DNA of 64,000 bases from PGZG01 sp046292765. GTDB taxonomy: Bacteria > Pseudomonadota > Gammaproteobacteria > Pseudomonadales > Alcanivoracaceae. The position numbers and the translations under genes were made by a program. Position 1 is the first letter of the stretch, and every line of letters starts with the position of its first letter. Where the stretch lies: assembly GCA_046292765.1 (NCBI GenBank), contig JBKBQA010000001.1:744001-808000 (forward strand), written 5' to 3'. The notes under the pieces were generated by a model that had not been told where the DNA came from, did no database searches, and saw only the letters and a program-made list of their open reading frames with translations. Below are positions 27,974-37,501 of this stretch, one piece after another.

Positions 27974-28753
27974 ATGAAACCGATAGTCCGTAGCCTGGTG
28001 CCAGGCGCCCTGTTGGCCATGATTATCATGCTGGCAGGCTGCATGGTTGCCGAGAAGCCGACCGCCGAGGACACCCAGATTTCGGTGTCGCGGCGGGTGG
28101 CGGCGGGGTTCGAATACCTGCAGATGGACAAGCCGTCGGAAGCCCGACGACATATTTCCCGTGCTCTGGAGCACAACCCTCGCAGCGCTGAAGCCCACAA
28201 TGCCATGGCGCTGCTGTACAAGTACGAGGGCGACAACAAGCGTGCCGAAGACCATTTTCGCCGGGCGCTGCGCTTTGATCGCAATTATTCCCTGGCCCGC
28301 AACAATTACGGCGCTCTGCTGATGCAGCAGCGACGTTTCAATGAGGCGCTAAATCAGTTTTCGGCCGCTGCCGATGATCCGTCCTACGATCGCCGGGCCA
28401 TTGCCTTCGAGAACAAAGGGCGGGCGCTGGCGACGCTGGATCGTTTTGATGAGGCACTGGACGCCTTCAACACCTCGTTACGACTGGACTCTCGTGCGCC
28501 GGAACCGCTGCTGGAGGTGGCGTGGATTCATTTCCGTCGTGATCAGTTGCGTGTGGCGGACAATCTCTATCGTCGCTATGTTGAACGTGTTGGTAGTCAG
28601 CCCCCGCGTGGGCTCTGGTTAGGTATTCAGCTGGCAGCCAAACAAAATGATGCCGACCGGCTGGGTAGTTTCGAATTGGCCTTGCAACAGTTGTATCCGG
28701 GTTCACCGGAGCATCGTGAGTGGCGGGCCTGGGTGGCAAGGGGACGGCAATAA
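27974..28753 (+). CDS. pilF: PilF/PilW, type IV pilus secretin pilotin
   Basis: A 259-residue outer-membrane lipoprotein with signal ending LAGC (C23) and about five tetratricopeptide repeats (around residues 50-225, for example AEAHNAMALLYKYEGDNKRAEDHFRRAL, core ALLYKYEGDNKRAE). PilF helps the PilQ secretin multimerise in the outer membrane. The ATG at 27974 has GAGGAA upstream; an in-frame ATG at 27962 overlapping the rlmN stop (ATGA) is an alternative adding four residues. No other pilus genes are in the window. Confidence 0.9.
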   Translation: MKPIVRSLVPGALLAMIIMLAGCMVAEKPTAEDTQISVSRRVAAGFEYLQMDKPSEARRHISRALEHNPRSAEAHNAMALLYKYEGDNKRAEDHFRRALRFDRNYSLARNNYGALLMQQRRFNEALNQFSAAADDPSYDRRAIAFENKGRALATLDRFDEALDAFNTSLRLDSRAPEPLLEVAWIHFRRDQLRVADNLYRRYVERVGSQPPRGLWLGIQLAAKQNDADRLGSFELALQQLYPGSPEHREWRAWVARGRQ

Positions 28754-29520
28754 TGATGGAGTCTGATCAAGGCCGCCTGCTGCTGCCAGGGCAGCAGCTG
28801 CGCAAGGCCCGTGAAGCAAGGGGATTGTCCGAGGTGCAGATCGCAGAGCGTATGCATCTGTCGGTGAGCTACATTCGCGCGCTTGAGGCAGATAACTATG
28901 CCAAGTTGCCAGAAGCTGCCTTTATCCGCGGGTATATTCGCAACTATGCCAAGCTGGTCAGTTTGCCCGGTGACGAACTCGCCAACCTGTTCCAGCAGAT
29001 AGTCAGTGAGCAAGCTCCGGCGGATCCGTCTCCGTCTCTAATCCCTGTCAACGAGGGGAGGGATCGACGCAGCTGGTGGATCGCCGGTGCTGTGGGTCTG
29101 GTGTTGGCGGTCTGGTTGCTGTGGCCCTCGTCGGTGCAGACTCCCGTCGAGCGGCCGGTGGAGCAACCGGCAGAGCCGGAGTGGCCGCAGGAGATTGACG
29201 AAGAAGAGCTCGAATTACCTGAGCAAGGGGCGGAGTCACAGGCTGCCATCGAGCTGGCTAGCTCGCCAGCAGGGCCGGTGGCTGATCGTCTTGAAATCCG
29301 ATTCTCCGAGGACTGCTGGCTGCGTGTCCGTGATGTCGATGGCGACGAAATCTATGTTGGCCAGCGCACCGGCAATCAGCCTTTGCTGCTTGAGGGCCGT
29401 GGTCCCTTCCGTATCACGCTTGGCAACGCTGCTGCCGTGAGCGCCATTATGGTCAATGATGCCAGCGTTCGCGTGCCGACGGTGGCTCCCGGTCAGGTGA
29501 TTACCGTTCGGGCTCCGTGA
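28753..29520 (+). CDS. rodZ: RodZ-like helix-turn-helix membrane protein
   Basis: A 255-residue bitopic protein that links MreB to the cell-elongation machinery. It has a cytoplasmic HTH_25 domain (about 10-80, GQQLRKAREARGLSEVQIAERM; core LRKAREARGLS), one membrane helix (about 108-124), an acidic Pro/Glu-rich periplasmic linker and a C-terminal DUF4115 domain (about 170-255, EDCWLRVRDVDGDEIYVG). The start is coupled TAATG to pilF. It is shorter than E. coli RodZ (337) because of a brief linker. Confidence 0.92.
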   Translation: MMESDQGRLLLPGQQLRKAREARGLSEVQIAERMHLSVSYIRALEADNYAKLPEAAFIRGYIRNYAKLVSLPGDELANLFQQIVSEQAPADPSPSLIPVNEGRDRRSWWIAGAVGLVLAVWLLWPSSVQTPVERPVEQPAEPEWPQEIDEEELELPEQGAESQAAIELASSPAGPVADRLEIRFSEDCWLRVRDVDGDEIYVGQRTGNQPLLLEGRGPFRITLGNAAAVSAIMVNDASVRVPTVAPGQVITVRAP

Positions 29521-29536
29521 GTCCTGAGGTGTCGTG

Positions 29537-30658
29537 ATGCATCCCGAGATTGAAATCAGGCGTCGGCCGACGCGACAGATCATGGTGGGTAAGGTGCCGG
29601 TGGGCGGTGATGCGCCGATCGCGGTGCAGAGCATGACCAACACCGAAACCTGTGATGTCGATGCGACCGTGGCGCAGATCCGCCGACTTGAGGAGGTCGG
29701 CGCCGATATCGTCCGGGTCTCCGTGCCCAGCATGGAGGCGGCAGAGGCATTCGGCGAAATTCGCAAGCGGGTGGCGGTGCCGTTGGTTGCGGACATTCAC
29801 TATGATCACAAGATCGCCCTGCGGGTGGCTGAGCTGGGCGTTGATTGCCTGCGGATCAATCCGGGCAATATCGGCCGGGAAGACCGCATCCGCGCGGTGA
29901 TTCAGTCGGCGAAAGATCACGGCATCCCGATCCGCATCGGTGTGAATGCCGGGTCGCTGGAGAAGGAGCTGCAGCGCAAGTACGGTGAGCCAACCAGCGA
30001 TGCACTGGTGGAGTCAGCCTTGCGTCATGCGGAGATTCTGGATCGCTACGATTTTCAGGATTTCAAAGTTAGTGTCAAAGCCTCGAACGTGTTTATGACT
30101 GTACAGGCTTACCGCAAGCTGTCAGCGCAGATCGAGCAGCCATTGCACCTTGGCGTCACAGAGGCTGGCGTGTTGCGAGCCGGCACGGTGAAATCCTCGG
30201 TGGCCCTTGGCATGTTGTTGATGGAGGGTATCGGTGACACCATCCGGATTTCGCTGGCCGCAGATCCGGTGGAAGAAATTCGTGTCGGTTTCGATATTCT
30301 GAAGAGCCTGAATCTGCGCAAGAAAGGCGTCAATATCATCGCCTGCCCGAGTTGTTCACGGCAGAATTTCGATGTGATCAGCACGGTCAATGAGCTGGAA
30401 GCCCGGCTCGAAGATATCAATGAATCGGTGGACCTCGCCGTGATTGGGTGTCTGGTCAACGGTCCGGGTGAGGCGCGTGAGGCTGATATCGGACTTACCG
30501 GCGGCACCCCGAATAACCTCGCCTACGAGAATGGCGAGAAGAGTCACCACGTGCGGGCCGAGGATCTGGTCAGCGAGCTGGAGCGCATGGTGCGCAGCAA
30601 GGTTAAGCAAATGCGCGATGACGAGGCAAAGGGTGTCATCGTCCGCAGTCAGTCCTGA
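29537..30658 (+). CDS. ispG: IspG, 4-hydroxy-3-methylbut-2-enyl-diphosphate synthase
   Basis: A 373-residue [4Fe-4S] enzyme of the MEP isoprenoid pathway. Cluster ligands C270, C273, C305 and E312 match E. coli numbering (CPSC and GCLVNGPGEA). The TIM-barrel half carries VADIHYDHKIAL and NPGNIG. ATG 29537 is preferred over GTG 29534; GAGG lies seven bases upstream. It is another Fe-S client in this locus. Confidence 0.97.
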   Translation: MHPEIEIRRRPTRQIMVGKVPVGGDAPIAVQSMTNTETCDVDATVAQIRRLEEVGADIVRVSVPSMEAAEAFGEIRKRVAVPLVADIHYDHKIALRVAELGVDCLRINPGNIGREDRIRAVIQSAKDHGIPIRIGVNAGSLEKELQRKYGEPTSDALVESALRHAEILDRYDFQDFKVSVKASNVFMTVQAYRKLSAQIEQPLHLGVTEAGVLRAGTVKSSVALGMLLMEGIGDTIRISLAADPVEEIRVGFDILKSLNLRKKGVNIIACPSCSRQNFDVISTVNELEARLEDINESVDLAVIGCLVNGPGEAREADIGLTGGTPNNLAYENGEKSHHVRAEDLVSELERMVRSKVKQMRDDEAKGVIVRSQS

Positions 30659-30678
30659 GAGTTTTCCGGAGTGTTCTT

Positions 30679-31974
30679 TTGAGTCAGAAGATTACGTCTA
30701 TTCGCGGCATGAACGACATCCTGCCTGCGCAGACGCCGCTCTGGCAGTGGCTTGAGACCCGTGTCCGGGGCGTACTGCAGGGTTACGGCTATGGCGAGAT
30801 TCGCATGCCGATTGTCGAGCATACGGAGTTGTTCAAGCGCTCCATCGGCGAGGTCACTGACATCGTCGAGAAAGAAATGTACACCTTCGAGGATCGCAAC
30901 GGTGATTCCCTGACCCTGCGGCCGGAAGGCACAGCCAGTTGTGTGCGGGCGGCGGAAGAGCATGGCCTGCTTTACAACCAGGTGCAGCGTCTCTGGTACA
31001 CCGGCCCGATGTTCCGGCACGAGCGGCCGCAGGCAGGGCGCTACCGTCAGTTTCACCAGATTGGTGTGGAAGCCTTCGGCATGCAGGGCCCGGACATTGA
31101 TGCCGAGCTGATTCTGATGACAGCGCGCCTCTGGCGTGAGCTCGGACTGACCGATATGGTCACGCTGGAGCTCAACAGCCTTGGCGACAGTGATGACCGC
31201 GCCCGTTATCGGGATGCGCTGGTTGCCTATTTGTCGCGTCATATTGATGCGCTGGATGAAGATAGTCGCCGACGGCTTGAGCGCAATCCGTTGCGCGTCC
31301 TCGACAGCAAAGACCCCGGCACCAGGGAAGTGCTGAAAGGCGCGCCGCGGTTCGATGATTATCTCGGTGACGAGTCCCGCGCCCACTTTGCCGGGTTGCG
31401 GGCAGTGCTGGATGCGGCCGGGGTATCGTATCGTCTGAACCCGGCGCTGGTGCGTGGTCTGGATTACTACGGTAAAACCGTGTTCGAGTGGGTCACTGAA
31501 GCACTGGGTGCCCAGGGTACAGTGTGTGCCGGTGGCCGTTACGATGGCCTGGTTGCCCAGCTCGGTGGCAAGCCGACGGCGGCGGTGGGTTTTGCCATGG
31601 GTGTGGAGCGATTGATCCTGCTGTTGGAGCAACGTCAGCCGCTGCTGCCCGCAGCGGCGGATCTGTATCTGGTGTCAACGGTGGCGCCGGAGGCGGCACT
31701 GGTGCTGGCGGAGGAGCTGCGTACCCTGTTGCCGACGGTCCGCATCCAGAGTCATTGCGGTGGTGGCAGCATCAAGAGCCAGATGAAAAAGGCCGACAAG
31801 AGCGGCGCCCGCTGGGCACTGATTGTCGGCGATGATGAACTGGCCGCCAGTGAGGTCAGTCTCAAGCCACTGCGTGACACCAGTGAACAACTGAGGGTGG
31901 CTCGGGCAGACTTGCCAGCCACCCTGACAACTTTGATGAATCAGGCAGACCAGCCAAACCAAGGAGAGCGGTAA
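30679..31974 (+). CDS. hisS: Histidyl-tRNA synthetase
   Basis: A 431-residue class II synthetase with motif 1 around IRGMNDILP, motif 2 MFRHERPQAGRYRQFHQIGVE (core RHERPQAGRYRQFHQ), the HisA motif LVRGLDYYGKTVFEW and a C-terminal anticodon-binding domain. The start is a TTG at 30679 with GGAG seven bases upstream; the first in-frame ATG is inside the conserved GMNDILP motif, so TTG is required. The stop overlaps the yfgM start (TAATG). Confidence 0.96.
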   Translation: MSQKITSIRGMNDILPAQTPLWQWLETRVRGVLQGYGYGEIRMPIVEHTELFKRSIGEVTDIVEKEMYTFEDRNGDSLTLRPEGTASCVRAAEEHGLLYNQVQRLWYTGPMFRHERPQAGRYRQFHQIGVEAFGMQGPDIDAELILMTARLWRELGLTDMVTLELNSLGDSDDRARYRDALVAYLSRHIDALDEDSRRRLERNPLRVLDSKDPGTREVLKGAPRFDDYLGDESRAHFAGLRAVLDAAGVSYRLNPALVRGLDYYGKTVFEWVTEALGAQGTVCAGGRYDGLVAQLGGKPTAAVGFAMGVERLILLLEQRQPLLPAAADLYLVSTVAPEAALVLAEELRTLLPTVRIQSHCGGGSIKSQMKKADKSGARWALIVGDDELAASEVSLKPLRDTSEQLRVARADLPATLTTLMNQADQPNQGER

Positions 31975-32633
31975 TGACCGACTATAGCGAAGAAGAACAG
32001 GTCGAAAGACTGCGCAAATGGTGGGAAGAAAACGGCACAGCGGTGGTACTCGCGGTGGTGTTATCGGTCGGCGGTCTGCTCGGCTGGCGTTATTGGCAGA
32101 GTAGTACTCAGGAGAAGGTGGAGGCCGCGTCGGTGGTGTTCCAGCAGATGACTGAAGCGCTCGAAGAGGCCCGCTCAATCGCCGCCAGCGGCGCTCAGGC
32201 TGAACAGGTCAGAAGCAGTGCTACCACCCTGATTGAAGAGCATGGATCCACCAGCTACGCAGACTATGCGCGCTTTGCTCTGGCCCGTCTTGCCATCGAA
32301 GATGGTGACTACGCTGAGGCAATCCAGCTGTTGAGCGCTGTGCTGGCCAAGCCCGCTACTGCCGCCACTGGATGGACCGCCCGCGCCCGACTGGCCCGGG
32401 TGCAGCTGCACAGTGGTGATCTGGACAGCGCGGCGAGCACCCTTAATGCATCCTGGCCGGAGTCCTGGCGTGGCCAGGCCTTCGAGTTGCGCGGCGATCT
32501 GGCCCGCGCCCGCGGTGATCTGGTGGCGGCTCGTGAGGCTTACCAGTCAGCGCTGGCAGTGCTCGACAATGATGGTGCCGGCCACCGTGAGCTGGTGCAA
32601 ATGAAGCTCGATGATCTGGTGCCTGCGTCCTGA
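31974..32633 (+). CDS. yfgM: YfgM-like TPR membrane protein
   Basis: A 219-residue protein with a short cytoplasmic N-terminus (SEEEQVERLRKWWEENG), one membrane helix (about 22-40) and a periplasmic TPR-like domain. YfgM in E. coli works with PpiD at the SecYEG translocon. It lies between hisS and bamB as in most gammaproteobacteria, with one-base stop/start overlaps on both sides. Confidence 0.93.
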   Translation: MTDYSEEEQVERLRKWWEENGTAVVLAVVLSVGGLLGWRYWQSSTQEKVEAASVVFQQMTEALEEARSIAASGAQAEQVRSSATTLIEEHGSTSYADYARFALARLAIEDGDYAEAIQLLSAVLAKPATAATGWTARARLARVQLHSGDLDSAASTLNASWPESWRGQAFELRGDLARARGDLVAAREAYQSALAVLDNDGAGHRELVQMKLDDLVPAS

Positions 32634-33805
32634 TGCTGCCAATGATGTATTCCGGGTCGTCGCTGCTTCGTGCAGGGTTGCTGCTGCTGGTCGTGTTGCT
32701 GGCGGCCTGCAGCAGCAAGCCTAAAGAGGTCGAGCCAACGCGGCTGGAGCGCTTTGATGCCCAGTTTCGTGTCGAGCGTGACTGGCATCGCCATGTCGGC
32801 TTTGGCTCTCTGCGCCGCCCGCTTCAGCTGAGCCCTGCGGTTACCGAACAGTTCCTGTATGTGGTGGATCTTGATGGCCGGGTGCGGGCGCTGGATCGCG
32901 CCAATGGCCGAACCCTGTGGCGTCAGCGTACCGGCTTGCGGATTTCCACCGGCGTCCAGGCCGGCTATGGTCGCCTGCTGTTTGGCACCCGCGATGGTGA
33001 AGCAGTGGCACTGGCGAGCGACGACGGGCGTGAATTGTGGCGAACCCGGTTATCTGGCGAGCTGCTATCGCGACCGGCCACCGACGGCGAGCGCGCCATT
33101 TTCCAAAGTCAGGATGGGCGAGTGGTGTCGCTGTCGCTGGAGACCGGCGAGCAGCAGTGGAGCTTTGAGGTGCCCGTCCCGGTGCTGAGCATGCGTGGTA
33201 CCGCCGAGCCGTTGCTGGTGGGTAACCGGGTATTCGCCGGCACCGCCAGCGGCCGGGTTGTTGCTCTGGAGTTGTCGACCGGGTTGCCGGTATGGGAGCG
33301 TCGGGTCGCGGAGCCCACCGGGCGCTCGGAACTGGATCGTCTGGTCGACATCAACAGCAATCTGATCCTCAGTAACGGTGGTTTGTTCGTGAGCACTTTC
33401 CAGGGCCGTCTCGCGGTGCTGGATGAGGATTCCGGGCGCATCTACTGGGATCAGGAGATGTCCAACGTCGCGCCAATGGCGAGCCTCGCCGGCATGCTAT
33501 TTGTCGCCGACCATCAGGGCGTGGTCTGGGGCATTGACCAACGTACCGGAAACCCGGTGTGGAAGCAGGAAGGCCTGATTGCCCGTCGGTTGGTGGGAGC
33601 CACCACCCATGCCGGACTGGTGGTAGTGGGAGATCGCGCTGGTTATCTGCACTGGCTGGACCCGCAGACCGGCAATTTCGTTGCCCGTCGACGTCATGAT
33701 CCGGATGGCTTCGCCGCCGTGCCGCTGGCCCATGGTGATGTTTTGTATGCCGTCAGCGCTGACGGTGAAGTGGCAGCCTACCGACTGAAGGCACGCAGGC
33801 AATGA
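32633..33805 (+). CDS. bamB: BamB, outer-membrane assembly lipoprotein
   Basis: A 390-residue eight-bladed beta-propeller lipoprotein of the BAM complex. The signal ends LLAAC (C26), followed by repeated Trp-rich blades such as GRTLWRQRTG, GRELWRTRLSG, GEQQWSFEV and GLPVWERRV. Overlaps yfgM by one base (TGATG) and der by four. Typical length and position. Confidence 0.96.
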   Translation: MLPMMYSGSSLLRAGLLLLVVLLAACSSKPKEVEPTRLERFDAQFRVERDWHRHVGFGSLRRPLQLSPAVTEQFLYVVDLDGRVRALDRANGRTLWRQRTGLRISTGVQAGYGRLLFGTRDGEAVALASDDGRELWRTRLSGELLSRPATDGERAIFQSQDGRVVSLSLETGEQQWSFEVPVPVLSMRGTAEPLLVGNRVFAGTASGRVVALELSTGLPVWERRVAEPTGRSELDRLVDINSNLILSNGGLFVSTFQGRLAVLDEDSGRIYWDQEMSNVAPMASLAGMLFVADHQGVVWGIDQRTGNPVWKQEGLIARRLVGATTHAGLVVVGDRAGYLHWLDPQTGNFVARRRHDPDGFAAVPLAHGDVLYAVSADGEVAAYRLKARRQ

Positions 33806-35193
33806 AACCCGTACTGGCCCTGGTGGGCCGGCCGAACGTTGGCAAATCAACCCTGTTCAATCGTCTGACTCGTACCCGTGACGCGCTGGTGGCGGATTAT
33901 CCGGGCCTGACCCGTGATCGCCAGTATGGCGACGGCAAGGTTGGAGATCGGGCCTATGTGGTGGTTGATACCGGCGGTATCGGAGAGGGTCAGGACGGTA
34001 TCGACGGCCCGATGGGCGATCAGGCCCGCCAGGCGGTGTCGGAGGCGGATGCGGTGCTGTTTCTGGTGGATGGCCGGGCCGGGCTGAGCGCTGCCGATGA
34101 GCTGGTCGCGCGTGAGCTGCGCAGTCTCAACAAACCGGTTCATCTGGTTATCAACAAGGTCGACGGCGTCGACGAGAATGTGGCAGCGGCGGATTTCTAT
34201 TCCCTCGGACTGGCATCGCAGCATCGCATCGCTGCCAGTCACGGCCGAGGCGTCAATGCCATGATGGCGGATATCCTGTCCCGCTTTCCGGACGCGCCGG
34301 AGCAGACCCCCGGCGACGAAGAGCGAGGTATCCGGGTTGCTATCATCGGTCGTCCGAACGTCGGTAAGTCGACGCTGGTCAACCGCATGCTTGGTGAGGA
34401 GCGTGTCGTCGTTTTCGACATGGCCGGCACCACCCGTGACTCCATCTACATTCCGTTCGAACGTCGCGGACAGCGTTACACCCTGATCGATACTGCCGGG
34501 GTGCGTCGTCGTGGCAAGGTCCACGAAACCATCGAGAAGTTTTCCGTTATCAAGGCCATGCAGGCCATTGATGATGCTCAGGTGGTGGTGCTGGTGGTGG
34601 ATGCCCGTGAGGGTATCACCGATCAGGATCTCAGCCTGCTTGGTCACACCCTGCAGGCGGGGCGGTCCTTGCTGGTGGCGGTCAACAAGTGGGACGGCCT
34701 TGATGGTCACCACCGCGAACAGGTCAAGGCAGAGCTGGGGCGGCGGCTGGAGTTTGCACCCTGGGCTCGGGTGCATTACATCTCGGCATTGCATGGCACT
34801 GGTGTTGGCGACCTGTTCGCCCTGATCGAGAAGGCCTGGCACTCGGCCTTCACCCGCGTTCCCACCAACCAGCTGACCCAGATGCTGGAGCAGCTGGTGG
34901 CGGCCAACCAGCCGCCGCAGGTGGGTCGACATCGTGCCAAGCTGCGCTATGCCCATATCGGTGGTACCAACCCGCCGCGCATTATTATCCATGGCAATGC
35001 GCTTGACGCGCTGCCGGACAGCTACCGACGCTATCTCGAAAACCGCTTCCGTGATCTCCTCAAGCTCGAGGGCACCCCGCTCAAGGTCGAGTTCAAGACC
35101 GGAGAGAACCCCTTTGCAGGCAAGCGCAATCAGCTTACCGAGCGTCAAGTCCAGCGCAAGAAGCGGCTGATCAAGCACGTCAAAGGTAAGTGA
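33802..35193 (+). CDS. der: Der (EngA), double-domain ribosome-assembly GTPase
   Basis: A 463-residue GTPase with two tandem G domains: first P-loop GRPNVGKST (9-17) and second GRPNVGKST (183-191), with NKVDGVD and NKWDGLD as G4 motifs, then a C-terminal KH-like domain (about 355-440). It is needed for 50S subunit maturation. It ends the ndk-der operon. Confidence 0.97.
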   Translation: MKPVLALVGRPNVGKSTLFNRLTRTRDALVADYPGLTRDRQYGDGKVGDRAYVVVDTGGIGEGQDGIDGPMGDQARQAVSEADAVLFLVDGRAGLSAADELVARELRSLNKPVHLVINKVDGVDENVAAADFYSLGLASQHRIAASHGRGVNAMMADILSRFPDAPEQTPGDEERGIRVAIIGRPNVGKSTLVNRMLGEERVVVFDMAGTTRDSIYIPFERRGQRYTLIDTAGVRRRGKVHETIEKFSVIKAMQAIDDAQVVVLVVDAREGITDQDLSLLGHTLQAGRSLLVAVNKWDGLDGHHREQVKAELGRRLEFAPWARVHYISALHGTGVGDLFALIEKAWHSAFTRVPTNQLTQMLEQLVAANQPPQVGRHRAKLRYAHIGGTNPPRIIIHGNALDALPDSYRRYLENRFRDLLKLEGTPLKVEFKTGENPFAGKRNQLTERQVQRKKRLIKHVKGK

Positions 35194-35204
35194 ATTTTAC
35201 CTTT
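35182..35204 (+). terminator. Weak hairpin at the end of der
   Basis: AAAGGTAA/TTACCTTT form an 8-bp AU-rich stem with a 7-base loop, spanning the der stop codon. No T-run follows (CGGGG), so termination here is doubtful. Confidence 0.3.
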
Positions 35205-35271
35205 CGGGGCTTGTTGACCCGCATTGCGCTGCTATTCTGATCTCGTAGTCATATCCGATCCGGGGGGAAGG

Positions 35272-37491
35272 ATGAGGTTGTCCGGCGCGCGCGTTGCCTG
35301 TCTGCTGTTTGTTCTGCCTGTCCCGTTGCAGGCCTTCGATTTCGATGGTCCGGCACCGGAACGCGATCAGGTGCCGGTGGTGCTGACACCGGCCCGACTG
35401 AGTCAGCCCCAGTCTCAGGTGCCAGCCAGTGTCACCGTGATTGACCGCGAGCTGATCAAGGCCACGGGTGCCCGCGAGATATACCAGTTGTTGCAGCTGG
35501 TGCCGGGCATGAGCGCCATCAAGGTCGACGGCAATGTCCCGACGGTGAGTTATCACGGCACCCAGTCCCGCGATGTGCGACGCATGCTGGTGATGATTGA
35601 CGGCCGCTCGCAGTACCTGCCGGGGCTGGCGAGGGTGTTATGGAATGACTTCCCGATCGAAATCGAGGACATCGAGCGCATCGAAGTGACGCGTGGACCA
35701 GCGTCCGCAGCCTATGGCGCCAACGCCTTCCAGGGCGTGATCAACATCATTACGCGTCACCCGCAGGATGTGGCTGCTGATACCGTTGCCGTGCGTGCGG
35801 GCAATAATGGTGTTCAGGATTGGCGTGTCACCTCATCGGGCGGCCGCGACGGGCTGACGACCCGCTTTACCGTGGCATCCCGCGATGACGATGGTTATAC
35901 CGAACCGTTTCGCGGTGAGCCGCGACGTGATCGCAAATCGGTGCAGACCGTCAATCTTCGTACCCATGTCGAGCTGAACGAGCGTGATGGGCTGGAGTTT
36001 ATGCTGGGGGGGTCACGCCGCCAGCTTGAGATTCCCACCGTTCGGTCAGACTTCGACGACGTTACGGATTTTACTTCCTTGCCGGAGAATCTTTCTGAGG
36101 AAGCCTTTGCGCAGGTTCGTTGGCAACGGCAGGTATCCGACACACACCAGCTCAAGGTGCAGGCCTATACCCAGCACAAGAGTACCCGCGACGACTTCAG
36201 TGGCTGCTTCAAGTTGCCACTCAGGCTTGTGCCTCCCGCGCTGCTGCCCTTGGTGGAGCCGACACTCGGCTTGCCGGAAGCCGGAGCGCTGCTGTTCAGC
36301 CGGGAGCTGCGCGACCTGTTCGAGGCGGCGGGTCGAGATGATACGCAGATGTTCGAGGATTTGTTGACGGCGATGCTGATGGGACCTGGCACGCCGGAGC
36401 AGACTGCCGCCTTGTCACGATTGAACACCCTGATCAGCAGCAACGCTGGCGGCCTCTGCGCGCAGGTGTCGCCCAACATCGTCGAGCGTCGTCATGATCT
36501 GGAGTTTGAGAATGTATTCCAGATTGATCAACGCACAAGGCTGATGCTGGGCGCCAACCTGCGGCTTGATCAGGGCGACTCGGACACCTTTGTGACTGAA
36601 GATGTCGACAATCTCAGCACCCGGGTGTTCGGCAATCTGGAGATCCATCTGGCCGATCCGCTGCTGTTCAATCTCGGCGGCTATTGGGAGCGGGATCAGC
36701 TCAATGGCACCTATTTCAGTCCGCGTGTGGCGCTGATCTATCAGTTCTTGCCCAGTCAAAGTTTGCGCGCAGTCTATGCCGAGTCGTTGCGCACCATGGA
36801 CATCTACGAAAAGCGCGCCAACATTCACGTGCGACCGGCCAATCTGGCGGGTGCCTATGGTAATGACCCTCTGGCCCTGCTGGGGTGGGATGACCCGGAG
36901 TTCTTTGCCACCCAGGAATCGGACGCCAGCTTGCGCCCGGAGCGGATCGTGTCGCGGGAACTGGGCTATTTTGCCAGAGTCGGAACGCTGGAGTGGGATG
37001 TGCGACTGTTCGACGAACGTCTGACGGAGCTGGTCAGCGGGCCGCTCAATGCCACCCGGTTTTCCCCGGATAACGACGGCCGCGTCCGTATTCGCGGAGC
37101 AGAGGTGCAGATTGGCTGGCGCCCGCATCCAAGGCATCTGCTGCGGGCGACCGGCGCGCGGGTAGATACCGAGGCGTATCATCCGGAAGGCAACCGCCTG
37201 TCCCGTCTCGAAGAGGCGCTGGCGGCAGAGACCCTGCTGAGCGCGCTCTGGCGCTACGACATCAATGAGCGCTGGATGCTGGCATCGAACTGGTACACCG
37301 CCGATGGCTGGAGTCAGGGCCGTTACGAGCGAGCGGATATCCATCTCTCACGGCGTATTCGCGCACGACGAGCGACGTTTGAGGTCAGTGCCGTGGTACA
37401 GCATCTGCTGACAGATAATCCGGTGGTCAGGAACAACAATCTTTACAAGGAGGACAGCTTGTACTGGCTGTCGGGATCAGTATCGTTCTAG
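35272..37491 (+). CDS. TonB-dependent outer-membrane receptor
   Basis: A 739-residue protein with a signal peptide (about 1-20), a plug domain (about 35-165) with PASVTVIDRELIKATGAREIYQLLQLVPGM (core ELIKATGAREI) and the hallmark IERIEVTRGPASAAYGANAFQGVINIIT near residues 135-162, then a beta-barrel ending in aromatic Phe (GSVSF). A TonB box could be VPVVLTPA near residue 35. The ATG at 35272 follows GGGGGAAGG. The ligand is not evident. It is followed closely by a binding protein and a sensor kinase, suggesting a sensing or uptake module. Confidence 0.92.
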   Translation: MRLSGARVACLLFVLPVPLQAFDFDGPAPERDQVPVVLTPARLSQPQSQVPASVTVIDRELIKATGAREIYQLLQLVPGMSAIKVDGNVPTVSYHGTQSRDVRRMLVMIDGRSQYLPGLARVLWNDFPIEIEDIERIEVTRGPASAAYGANAFQGVINIITRHPQDVAADTVAVRAGNNGVQDWRVTSSGGRDGLTTRFTVASRDDDGYTEPFRGEPRRDRKSVQTVNLRTHVELNERDGLEFMLGGSRRQLEIPTVRSDFDDVTDFTSLPENLSEEAFAQVRWQRQVSDTHQLKVQAYTQHKSTRDDFSGCFKLPLRLVPPALLPLVEPTLGLPEAGALLFSRELRDLFEAAGRDDTQMFEDLLTAMLMGPGTPEQTAALSRLNTLISSNAGGLCAQVSPNIVERRHDLEFENVFQIDQRTRLMLGANLRLDQGDSDTFVTEDVDNLSTRVFGNLEIHLADPLLFNLGGYWERDQLNGTYFSPRVALIYQFLPSQSLRAVYAESLRTMDIYEKRANIHVRPANLAGAYGNDPLALLGWDDPEFFATQESDASLRPERIVSRELGYFARVGTLEWDVRLFDERLTELVSGPLNATRFSPDNDGRVRIRGAEVQIGWRPHPRHLLRATGARVDTEAYHPEGNRLSRLEEALAAETLLSALWRYDINERWMLASNWYTADGWSQGRYERADIHLSRRIRARRATFEVSAVVQHLLTDNPVVRNNNLYKEDSLYWLSGSVSF

Positions 37492-37501
37492 GACGCAGTG
37501 A

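Noticed and set aside
33847..35178. 443-codon open frame antisense to der
   Set aside because: It is a shadow of the GC-rich der coding pattern; no ribosome site or family motif, while der on the other strand is fully conserved.
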